NCBI GenBank assembly: GCA_944363385.1
Contig: CALVUB010000035.1
Location: 1 to 7,690 of the forward strand
Length of the DNA stretch: 7,690 bases
Direction of reading: 5' to 3'
Source of the DNA: an uncultured Clostridia bacterium
Lineage (GTDB): Bacteria > Bacillota > Clostridia > Christensenellales > UBA1242
Below, in pieces: positions 1-5,684 of this stretch (within the stretch, counting starts at the first letter, position 1; each line of letters opens with the position of its first letter). Under the pieces are notes generated by a model that searched no databases, was not told where the DNA came from, and saw only the letters and a program-made list of their open reading frames with translations. The translations under genes were made by a program, and so were the position numbers.

Positions 1-461
1 TCAACGCCGTCTTCGCTTATTTGTTTGCCAAGTTTTTTAAGCTCGCTGACAATGACCGCTTTTGCAAGATTTTGGTCAAAACGGCGACAATCAACAAATT
101 CAAGATTGCTCTTTAATAATGAAAACTTGTTTTCAAAGTCATAAATCACCACCACTGTGCTTGGCGCAGGATTATCAAAATATGAAGACAGCTTTTTCAA
201 ATCGGCGGTTGTCACTTTGGTAACATTTTTAAGCAAAATAAGCCGTTTTTCATCAACAAGAGGCATAACCTCTGTGGCATCTAGAAATTTATCAATTGAA
301 AAATTGTCATCATCAAAACGAACAAAGTTGAAATCTTCCATTATCAAATTGCAAGCTTTTTTTATCATAGAAAAAGCCTTGTCAAAAAGGAAGAGGTCAT
401 CCCCTTCAAGAAGATATCCATTTTCAAGCTTTTTGCTTAGTCTTGTCTTTAAAGTTTTCAA
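1..461 (-). CDS. holA: DNA polymerase III delta subunit (HolA), N-terminal part, runs off the window
   Basis: HolA is the clamp-loader delta subunit: it binds and opens the beta sliding clamp at the replication fork. About 153 codons are present out of the 330-345 usual for the family. The N-terminus has the family pattern YLLEGDDLFLFDKA (residues 16-29), which resembles the strand and degenerate nucleotide-binding loop of delta subunits, followed by MPLVDEKRLILLKNV (residues 66-80), the usual 'LPFF-DRRLV-VKN' segment, and a strand STVVVIYDFE (residues 101-110). The start is TTG at 461: an in-frame TGA stands immediately before it, and AGGGGG lies 5 nt upstream. The start overlaps the comEC stop in the string TTGA, so translation is probably coupled to comEC. 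comEC near holA is a known Bacillota neighbourhood. Identification rests on motifs and context; confidence is high. Confidence 0.88.
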   Translation of the reverse strand, partial: MKTLKTRLSKKLENGYLLEGDDLFLFDKAFSMIKKACNLIMEDFNFVRFDDDNFSIDKFLDATEVMPLVDEKRLILLKNVTKVTTADLKKLSSYFDNPAPSTVVVIYDFENKFSLLKSNLEFVDCRRFDQNLAKAVIVSELKKLGKQISEDGV

Positions 462-2509
462 TCAATCCCCCTATAAGCAAACTCTTCGCCATAAAAGGTG
501 AAGTTTTCTTTGCCTGAGTCATAGCGTTGCCCCTCTCCAACCACAAACGAGTCGCCTTCAAGCGTAAGCAAGTTTTCGCCTAGATAAATAATATCATAAC
601 TGTCTTCATTTATCAAATCAAAAAGAGAAGAAGTTGAAATTTTTTCACAAATTAAAACTTTTTTACCGTCAAACTCAACAACAAACGCTCCTTCTTTATA
701 ACTCACTCTAAAAGCGCCAGCTTGCAAAGGTGTTTCGCTTACACTATATTGATTGTCATCAGACGAATCGGCATTTGGAGTGAGCAGGACTTCTGCGCCA
801 TAAGCTTTCCAAGTGTCAGCTGTTGCTAAATTGATATTTTCAGCTAGATAATAATTAACCTCAAAGTTTTTGCCTTGTGAAGAAAAGTTTTGATAGTAAT
901 AGTCATCTCCATAGTAAAGCGTGCCACCATCTTTGGAAGTCAGCACAATCATCTGTCCGCTATAACTTTCAACAAATGAAACTGAGGTGAAATTGTTTGT
1001 TGGAAGATATGGAATAATCAGTGCAAGCACAAACATAAATGCCACAGAGGAGCAGACCAAAAGTCTGCTTATACCTTTGACAACAAAGAAAGAAGAAAGC
1101 GTGAAAAAGAAAATGATAATCAAAGTGCTGATTGAAAGAGAAAATGGTCTGAGCGGAACTTGAAGCGTTGTCGATGAGAAGAAAGATGCAATGATAAAAA
1201 CAAGGTCGAAGGCATAATCAAAAACTACAAGCACTGACCCAAGGAAAGGCATGAAAGACAAAAGAAAAGCAAGCACAAACAAAATTGGAAAAATTATTGA
1301 GAAAATTGGAATGACTAGAAGATTTGCAAACACTGAAAGAAAGTTAAAATTTGAAAAGAAGGAGGCTGTAAAAGGTAGAATTCCAATTTGAGCTGAAATT
1401 GAAACCGCCATAACAGAGGCAACCTTTCTAGGCATTACATAAGAGAGAAGTTTGGTGAAAGGTTTTGCAAGAAGCAGGATAAACATAACGCAAAAGAAAG
1501 ACATCAAAAAGCCAACATCGACAGTGGAAAGCGGAATGAAACAAACTATGACAAAGCCAGAGATTGCAAGAGAGTTGAGCCCGTCATAAGGTCGATTGCA
1601 AATGCGTGATAACAATAATATAATTGCCATTATGGTTGCTCTGACCACGCTTGGAGTAAAACCACAAAGATAGCAATAGAAAAGCAGGATGACAGAAATG
1701 ATTGCTAAACTTGCAAAACAATTTATTTTGAAAAGTCTTATAAAAAGCATAAGCGCGCCAACAATAAAAGCTATGTGAAGTCCGCTAACAGTCAGCACAT
1801 GCACAATGCCACTGTTTCTGTAAGCCTCATCCACTTCGTCATCAATCCCGCTTTGGTCACCAAATAAAACTGCATAGGCAATTAACGCATTTCGTTCGCT
1901 CATGTTGCCAAGAAGTGCCTCTTTGACAGAAGAGCGAAAGGCCTCATCAATCTTCATATTGCCTTCAGTGATGACGATGTCAGAAAAATTAACAGAAGAG
2001 TTGTATCCAATTCCATTTCTATAACTATAACTGGTCAAGTTAAACACTCCAAGATTGAAAGGCTTGACAGCCTCTACCTTGCTTGAAAAAGCCAAAATGT
2101 CACCAACTTCAATTCCACAATCTCCATAAACAAACAAGCGAACATTCTTTGCCTTCTCGCCATCAATAGAAACATCTTCAAGCAAAAGGTTTGAATAGTT
2201 TTCTTCACTTATGAAAAGTTTGTCAGTAACTCTGCCAACAATAGCCACTTCACCCTCATACTCTTTGTTGTCAAAACTTGTCATGCCCAGAAAGAAAGTG
2301 CCGTTGCCAACAAAGAAAAAAATGATAATCATAAGAAGTGGCAAAAATTTTCTATAGCAAACTGACAAAATTGCAACAAAAAGCAAGACAATACCAACTA
2401 TTATGATTGTCTCAATCACACCAGAATAAAGGCTTCTTGCAACTCCAGCTCCAAACAAAAGAGCTAAGAAACAATAGAAGGGATATCGAAAATTTAAAAA
2501 CTTTTTCAC
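458..2509 (-). CDS. comEC: ComEC/Rec2 competence protein, DNA-uptake membrane channel
   Basis: ComEC forms the inner-membrane channel that takes in single-stranded DNA during natural transformation. The 683 residues show three N-terminal membrane spans (about 9-27, 31-51, 55-75), a soluble OB-fold-like DUF4131 region (about 84-180), and then the polytopic Competence domain. That domain carries the hallmark HVLTVSGLHI (237-246), GFTPSVVRATIMA (283-295), DVGFLMSFF (331-339) and AQIGILPF...FANLLVIPIF (373-403). The C-terminal region (about 505-683) sits where ComEC proteins normally have a metallo-beta-lactamase-like domain, but it contains no histidine: the DVGQGDS position reads roughly ESYSGQM, and no HxHxDH is found. 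The start is GTG at 2509 with no visible Shine-Dalgarno; an in-frame stop lies at 2554-2552 and no ATG or other GTG intervenes. It is coupled downstream to holA. Total length is near the short end of full-length family members. Confidence 0.93.
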   Translation of the reverse strand: MKKFLNFRYPFYCFLALLFGAGVARSLYSGVIETIIIVGIVLLFVAILSVCYRKFLPLLMIIIFFFVGNGTFFLGMTSFDNKEYEGEVAIVGRVTDKLFISEENYSNLLLEDVSIDGEKAKNVRLFVYGDCGIEVGDILAFSSKVEAVKPFNLGVFNLTSYSYRNGIGYNSSVNFSDIVITEGNMKIDEAFRSSVKEALLGNMSERNALIAYAVLFGDQSGIDDEVDEAYRNSGIVHVLTVSGLHIAFIVGALMLFIRLFKINCFASLAIISVILLFYCYLCGFTPSVVRATIMAIILLLSRICNRPYDGLNSLAISGFVIVCFIPLSTVDVGFLMSFFCVMFILLLAKPFTKLLSYVMPRKVASVMAVSISAQIGILPFTASFFSNFNFLSVFANLLVIPIFSIIFPILFVLAFLLSFMPFLGSVLVVFDYAFDLVFIIASFFSSTTLQVPLRPFSLSISTLIIIFFFTLSSFFVVKGISRLLVCSSVAFMFVLALIIPYLPTNNFTSVSFVESYSGQMIVLTSKDGGTLYYGDDYYYQNFSSQGKNFEVNYYLAENINLATADTWKAYGAEVLLTPNADSSDDNQYSVSETPLQAGAFRVSYKEGAFVVEFDGKKVLICEKISTSSLFDLINEDSYDIIYLGENLLTLEGDSFVVGEGQRYDSGKENFTFYGEEFAYRGID
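467..472 (-). promoter_or_regulatory. Ribosome binding site deciding the TTG start of holA
   Basis: AGGGGG lies inside the last codons of comEC, 5 nt before TTG at 461. The preceding in-frame codon is TGA, and the next in-frame ATG is about 30 codons inside the conserved N-terminal fold, so TTG is the only reasonable start. Confidence 0.75.
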
Positions 2510-2557
2510 AAATGAGATTTTAGCAAAAATTGTCGAAATAGAAAAATAATTTTAAAA

Positions 2558-2586
2558 ATTTTATTGAAAAAATGTTAAAAATGCAA
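2558..2586 (-). promoter_or_regulatory. Candidate sigma-A-type promoter for comEC-holA
   Basis: On the minus strand TTGCAT (2586-2581) is followed after exactly 17 nt by TAAAAT (2563-2558), which would start transcription near 2551 and give a leader of about 40 nt before the GTG start of comEC. The -10 matches the consensus at 5 of 6 positions, the -35 at only 3 of 6. The gap is so AT-rich that such matches arise by chance. A second -10-like TAAAAT (2522-2517), preceded by TGC, would place the start of transcription almost on the GTG itself. Confidence 0.3.
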
Positions 2587-2615
2587 AAAAAATCTTAAAT
2601 TTTGCAATATTTAAC

Positions 2616-2640
2616 AAAAAAGCGAGCTTAAAAAGCCCGC
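2616..2640 (-). terminator. Intrinsic terminator ending the phage lysis operon
   Basis: On the minus strand an 8-bp stem GCGGGCTT / AAGCTCGC (one G-U pair) with a TTT loop spans 2640-2622 and is followed by six T residues (2621-2616). It begins 6 nt after the holin stop codon. It should separate phage transcription from comEC and marks the last clearly phage-side element in the window. Confidence 0.85.
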
Positions 2641-2646
2641 CTTTTA

Positions 2647-2943
2647 TTATTCTTCAGTTTTATTTTCTGTTTTCTCTTCTGTTTCGTTTTCTTTTGCTTG
2701 GTCTTTGTTTTCTTGATTTTTTTCCATTTCAGTTTGGCTTTCACTTTCTTTGTCCGAGCCCTCTTTGTTTGGCATTGAAACCACACCAAAAACCACCAGC
2801 ACGCCAGCAATCGCCATGATTATGCTAGAGACCAGCTCGCTTTGAATTGAAAAGCCAAAGCAGTCGCCAATTGCTTGCAAAAGAACGACAACAGCACCAG
2901 AAAGAGCAGTCCAAAAACTGTAAGATTTAATCTTGTTTTTCAT
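2647..2943 (-). CDS. Phage holin, phi-LC3-like two-span type, with possible dual start
   Basis: Holins accumulate in the inner membrane and form lesions that trigger host lysis. From ATG 2943 the protein has 98 residues: a basic N-terminus (MKNKIK), a first span at about 9-27, a short loop, a second span at about 36-56, and a very hydrophilic tail from about 58 to the end with 13 Glu and 7 Lys. The N-terminal half (NK-KSYSFWTALSGAVVVLLQ, then a G-V-V-[SD]-P-like turn) resembles the phi-LC3 holin family. GGAGG (2957-2953) lies 9 nt before ATG 2943 and 3 nt before ATG 2949, so 2943 is the better start, though 2949 would add Met-Lys. An upstream ATG at 2985 is poorly placed and adds 12 unrelated residues. 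The gene overlaps the upstream UviB-like gene by 17 nt and ends 6 nt before a terminator. Confidence 0.78.
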   Translation of the reverse strand: MKNKIKSYSFWTALSGAVVVLLQAIGDCFGFSIQSELVSSIIMAIAGVLVVFGVVSMPNKEGSDKESESQTEMEKNQENKDQAKENETEEKTENKTEE

Positions 2944-3157
2944 CTTCATTTGCCTCCAAGATTTCTCTGATCTCATCAATATCATCTTGCATTTTTTGCA
3001 TATCAGAAAGTCTTTCAGTTAAAGCGTTTATAGTTGCTCTGTAAGAAAGCTCCCGTTTTTCACTATCTTTAAGTTGCCAAAAAAACAGAAAAACAAAAAG
3101 CACGGCAAAGATTCCGTTGCTTATCACCACTCTCAAAAATTCTTGCCAAAATTCCAT
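2927..3157 (-). CDS. UviB/BhlA-type holin-like small membrane protein
   Basis: This 76-residue protein has a short N-terminus (MEFWQEFLRVV), one strongly hydrophobic span (about 10-28, ISNGIFAVLFVFLFFWQLK) and a charged helical tail (about 30-76) with heptad-like spacing that may form a coiled coil. The pattern, a short N-terminus followed by 'GIFAVLFVFLF' and then a K/E-rich helix, is that of the BhlA/UviB family of bacteriocin and phage holin-like peptides in Bacillota. These are linked to membrane permeabilisation, but their exact part in lysis is less clear than for classical holins. The start ATG at 3157 is preceded by AAAGGA with a spacer of about 7 nt, and an in-frame TGA lies 5 codons upstream. 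It overlaps a possible small ORF at its start and the holin at its end, so the three may be translationally coupled. Confidence 0.75.
   Translation of the reverse strand: MEFWQEFLRVVISNGIFAVLFVFLFFWQLKDSEKRELSYRATINALTERLSDMQKMQDDIDEIREILEANEDEKQD
2941..2957 (-). promoter_or_regulatory. Translation start region of the holin with two ATG codons (Met-Lys-Met)
   Basis: The minus strand reads GGAGG, CAA, ATG, AAG, ATG. The ATGs at 2949 and 2943 are in frame and two codons apart, and a single Shine-Dalgarno serves both at 3 and 9 nt. The arrangement encodes Met-Lys-Met at the N-terminus, as in the lambda S holin gene, where the longer product is the antiholin. Confidence 0.5.
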
Positions 3158-3201
3158 AGATTTTTCCTTTTGTCATTTCCTCTCACACGAGAATTTTTCA
3201 T
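3133..3201 (-). CDS. Possible 22-residue basic peptide, upstream ORF of the lysis genes
   Basis: ATG at 3201 is preceded by GGAGGTGCT, a strong ribosome binding site with a 4-nt spacer. It opens a 22-codon frame ending in TGA at 3135-3133. The peptide (MKNSRVRGNDKRKNLWNFGK, then Asn-Phe) has seven Lys/Arg and one Asp and no membrane span. It resembles no family I recognise. Its last codons overlap, in another frame, the start of the UviB-like gene at 3157, so ribosomes reading it would cross that gene's start site. It could be a real phage microprotein, a leader that couples or limits translation of the lysis genes, or a chance ORF behind a purine-rich run. Confidence 0.4.
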   Translation of the reverse strand: MKNSRVRGNDKRKNLWNFGKNF

Positions 3202-3264
3202 AGCACCTCCATGCAAAAAAGGAAACAAAAATGTTTTATTTTGACTAGTAAGTTATTCTTTGTC

Positions 3265-4746
3265 TTAGTTTTCTACAATTCCGCTAAGCACAAGAGATGA
3301 AATTTTGCAAGCTACTTCCGATTGGGACGATAGCTTGACCGAAAACTCTTTGCCAATAACATTGCAAGAAAGCTCTTGCAATTTGTCTGTTCCTAAAAGA
3401 GCAAACGATTTTTCCTCTTCATCGCTTTTGATTGTCAAAGTGCAATCTGAAACTGATTTTATATAGATTTTTTTAATTTTTTTGATTTTTCCTGTCTGCC
3501 CCAAATCACTTTTCACACTCTGCCACTTTGCTGGCAATTTCTCTGAAAAAATTTTACCCTCTTTTGTGAGCTCTCCAATTTTTGCCTTGTTGTCGCCATT
3601 AAAACAGGCAATAAGCTTTGGTTTGTATGGATTTTGCAGGGCAAGCATAGAGCGAATGTCAATTCCGCGCACAACCTCGCAATGCTTATCTTCTTCATCA
3701 TAGACAAGAAGAGCATTGTTGACAAAAGAGTCAGTCTCACAACCAACTTCTCCCTCGTCAAAATCCATTTTGCAGGCAAGAAAATATCTGCCTTCAAAGC
3801 ATTGTCCATAGCAGTTGTTGTTAACTAACGAAAGTTTTTTTATTTCGTTTATCTCAACGCCATGAACACTTGAGCCATTAAAATATTTTAACCCAGACCT
3901 TTCCAAGAAATAAATGCGGTTGCCACAATGGGCAATTGAATTTGGATAGATATAGCTGTCCGATTGATAAAGATGAGTTATTGCAAACTCGCTGTCAGAA
4001 GAATACTCTGAAATGCGAGTTATGCCATATTCGCGGAAAATATAAACATAGTCATCAAAAGACACTATCTTTGTCAAATTTCCGCGACTATCGCTAAAGT
4101 CAAGGTTTTGAGTTTGCGCATCATTCCACTCCAAAATATTTTCGTTGTCGCTATAGACAAGTCTCCCTCTTGCCTCGGCAGTTATTGCAAAAAGTTTTCC
4201 AAAATGAGCACAGATTGAAATAAGCCTAGGCACATTTTCACTTGTCAGCTGACTTTGACCTTTAAGCACAAGCAGATTTTGTCCTTCTCCAGAAAAAATC
4301 ATAGAATCAATGCCATCAAACTTATATCTTATTCCTACTGGCACATCAGAAAACGAGGTGTTGACTAGAAGAGTTGTAGGCCTTGCGCCAAACATATCAT
4401 CATAGCAAATTTTCTTCTGGTCATTGAAATACATGCTGTAATATTTGTTTTCATCGTTATTTTTATCATACCACTCAAATGACCAAAGAGCACTGATTTC
4501 ATTTCCACTAACAACCACAACACTTTCATTGTTAAGGTCAGTTTTTGAAAGCGGGCTTGCAAAATCTTTAAAGCCATATCCACTAACAAGTGCTCCGCTG
4601 TTGGTGCGAAAATTATAACATTCATCTGTTAAATTGAAATTGCAAACACTGTCATCTTTGTCAGTTTGAGCAGGCGAAGAAAACATGTCAAATTGAAATT
4701 CTTTGCTTTTTGTCTTTTTCGTTTTAAGAACATTTTTATAAAACAT
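3265..4746 (-). CDS. Phage tail nozzle/hub-like protein (P22 gp10 or T7 gp12 type)
   Basis: The 493-residue product is beta-rich throughout and lacks membrane spans. Residues about 135-400 contain repeated blade-like units: a strand pair followed by a polar turn, such as LFAITAEARGRLVYSDN (185-201), ILEWNDA, KIVSFDDYVYIFREYGITRI (226-245), and NRIYFLERSGLKYFNG (276-291). Such 'grid-like source/where-placed/regulator' repeats are typical of the beta-propeller nozzle protein that caps short phage tails. The C-terminal part (KWQSVKSDLGQ... onward, about 407-493) resembles a beta-sandwich. Length is close to P22 gp10 (472) and shorter than T7 gp12 (794). The start is ATG 4746, sharing one base with the stop of the upstream gene (TGATG) and preceded by GGAGGAGGT at 7 nt. 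Position after an adaptor-like gene supports the role. It has 14 cysteines, many for a phage tail protein. Assignment is by pattern and context, not by alignment. Confidence 0.6.
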   Translation of the reverse strand: MFYKNVLKTKKTKSKEFQFDMFSSPAQTDKDDSVCNFNLTDECYNFRTNSGALVSGYGFKDFASPLSKTDLNNESVVVVSGNEISALWSFEWYDKNNDENKYYSMYFNDQKKICYDDMFGARPTTLLVNTSFSDVPVGIRYKFDGIDSMIFSGEGQNLLVLKGQSQLTSENVPRLISICAHFGKLFAITAEARGRLVYSDNENILEWNDAQTQNLDFSDSRGNLTKIVSFDDYVYIFREYGITRISEYSSDSEFAITHLYQSDSYIYPNSIAHCGNRIYFLERSGLKYFNGSSVHGVEINEIKKLSLVNNNCYGQCFEGRYFLACKMDFDEGEVGCETDSFVNNALLVYDEEDKHCEVVRGIDIRSMLALQNPYKPKLIACFNGDNKAKIGELTKEGKIFSEKLPAKWQSVKSDLGQTGKIKKIKKIYIKSVSDCTLTIKSDEEEKSFALLGTDKLQELSCNVIGKEFSVKLSSQSEVACKISSLVLSGIVEN

Positions 4747-5297
4747 CAAATCCACCTCCTCCGAGGCAATCTTGCATGAGGCGTTTGTCGGCATATATAC
4801 TCTAAACTGTTTTTAAAGCGCTCTTCAAAAACATCTGCATCGTCAAATTTACCCTGCATAAAAAGGTATTCTCTTGCAACGCCATAGCCGTAAATGCGCT
4901 CAGGCAAAAAACTGTCAAAACTTCCATTTAAGTCCAAAGTAGAGGGAAGTATGCTATAGGCAACAATAGCCTTTTTGCAAAATGCTACAATGTGGTCCTC
5001 AAAAACTTTAAAACGCACCTTTCTTCCAAGGCTATTTTTGACATACAAAATTTTGTAAGGCTTGGCAGAAAAATTTGAAAATAAAATCTTGCCGTCATGG
5101 GTCTCAAGCTGTTCCACTTTTTTTATAGGCACAAACTCACTTGCAATCTCATTACTCACAAGATTGAAACATTTGACAAACTTTTCAACTTCTTTATTTT
5201 GTTTGTCAGAAAGGGTTTCGTTTTCTTCAATTGCTCTTCCAAGCTCTTCATTCTCGGTAAACTGGCAGGCAAGAACAATAATATCTTTAACTAACAT
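4746..5297 (-). CDS. Head-tail adaptor / tail-tube-like protein (P22 gp4 or T7 gp11 type)
   Basis: In short-tailed phages a protein of this size forms the ring between portal and nozzle. The 183 residues show a helical N-terminal region (about 1-50: KDIIVLACQFTENEEL... EVEKFVKCFNLVSNEIASEF), a beta-rich middle (about 55-120, with GRKVRFKVFEDHIVAF), and a C-terminal helical part with the pattern ER-YGYGVAREYLFMQGKFDDADVFEERF (133-160), ending in a basic LPRRRW. The 'G-A-EY-...G-F..A..WE-RF' helix pair and the terminal arginine-rich tail with Trp are features I associate with adaptor/gatekeeper proteins of podoviruses. Length compares with 166 for P22 gp4 and 196 for T7 gp11. ATG 5297 has AAAGGAGG 4 nt upstream and overlaps the previous gene by 7 nt. 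Its stop overlaps the nozzle start, and the nozzle's ribosome binding site lies inside its last codons. Confidence 0.6.
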   Translation of the reverse strand: MLVKDIIVLACQFTENEELGRAIEENETLSDKQNKEVEKFVKCFNLVSNEIASEFVPIKKVEQLETHDGKILFSNFSAKPYKILYVKNSLGRKVRFKVFEDHIVAFCKKAIVAYSILPSTLDLNGSFDSFLPERIYGYGVAREYLFMQGKFDDADVFEERFKNSLEYICRQTPHARLPRRRWI

Positions 5298-5632
5298 AGT
5301 GCCTCCTTTAACTTGTTTATTTCTTCTTTCAGCATTTTGCGATAAAGCTCTTCATTTGCCCTGTCAATTTCTTTGATCAGCTTTTCGGCATTTTCACTTC
5401 TTGTTTTTTTTGCATAATCTACTGCCCTCTCGTCAAGGCAAGCATAAGGCAAGGTAAAACAATAGGTGGAAGATTGCAAAATGCTGTGCACTTCAAATTT
5501 TTTCTTTTTGAGCGAAAAGACAACTCTATAAGAGGGGTCGACCTCTTTCAGTCTGTCGGTGATAAACAGACAGTCGCTATCAATAAAAAGAAAATCTCGA
5601 TGATTTCTATTGATTAACTCTTCCTTTCTCAT
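5291..5632 (-). CDS. Conserved-looking phage protein of unknown function
   Basis: I cannot assign a function to this 113-residue protein. Residues about 14-65 look like a compact beta-rich domain (FLFIDSDCLFITDRLKEVDP, then VVFSLKKKKFEVHSI and YCFTLPYACLDERAVDY), and residues about 73-111 form one long charged helix (KKTRSENAEKLIKEIDRANE onward), probably a coiled coil. The 'RLKE-DP-Y-VVF--KKKKFEVH' and 'LPY--LDERAV--AKKTR-ENAE-L--E-' pattern is reminiscent of small proteins between the coat and tail-adaptor genes in Bacillota phages, an impression from memory that could not be checked. ATG 5632 has GGGAGGT about 8 nt upstream. It is the first gene after the terminator that follows the coat gene, and its last seven bases overlap the adaptor gene, so it belongs to the head-tail joining operon. 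A head-completion or assembly role is possible. Confidence 0.7.
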   Translation of the reverse strand: MRKEELINRNHRDFLFIDSDCLFITDRLKEVDPSYRVVFSLKKKKFEVHSILQSSTYCFTLPYACLDERAVDYAKKTRSENAEKLIKEIDRANEELYRKMLKEEINKLKEALC

Positions 5633-5684
5633 AATTCTTTACCTCCCATAGAGCAAAAAGTTGTAACAATTGTCTTTTTACTGC

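Noticed and set aside
157..501. Plus-strand open frame of 114 codons
   Set aside because: It lies opposite holA and the end of comEC, whose products carry clear family motifs. Its product is a low-complexity Ser/Lys-rich string with no ribosome site.
2531..2538. Eight-base word TGTCGAAA before comEC, also at 7007-7014 before the coat gene
   Set aside because: Two copies of an AT-rich 8-mer in 7.7 kb with different contexts are too weak to call an attachment core or operator.
2628..2810. Minus-strand frame giving a Lys-rich 60-residue product
   Set aside because: It is another reading frame of the purine-rich holin tail, has no ribosome site, and runs through the terminator stem.
2944..2985. 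Longer start of the holin at 2985
   Set aside because: It lies deep in the UviB-like gene without a ribosome site and adds 12 residues unlike holin N-termini.
4747..4794. Longer start of the nozzle gene at 4794
   Set aside because: No Shine-Dalgarno precedes it, and the added residues would overlap the adaptor's C-terminus. ATG 4746 has GGAGGAGGT at ideal spacing.
5062..5376. Plus-strand frames opposite the adaptor and unknown genes
   Set aside because: They are shadows of well-supported minus-strand genes, with no initiation signals or recognisable product.
5655..5679. AAAAAG / CTTTTT inverted repeat with an internal ACAATTGT palindrome before the 113-residue gene
   Set aside because: The arms are short and A/T only with a 13-nt loop. 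It could be an operator, but nothing distinguishes it from chance in this composition.
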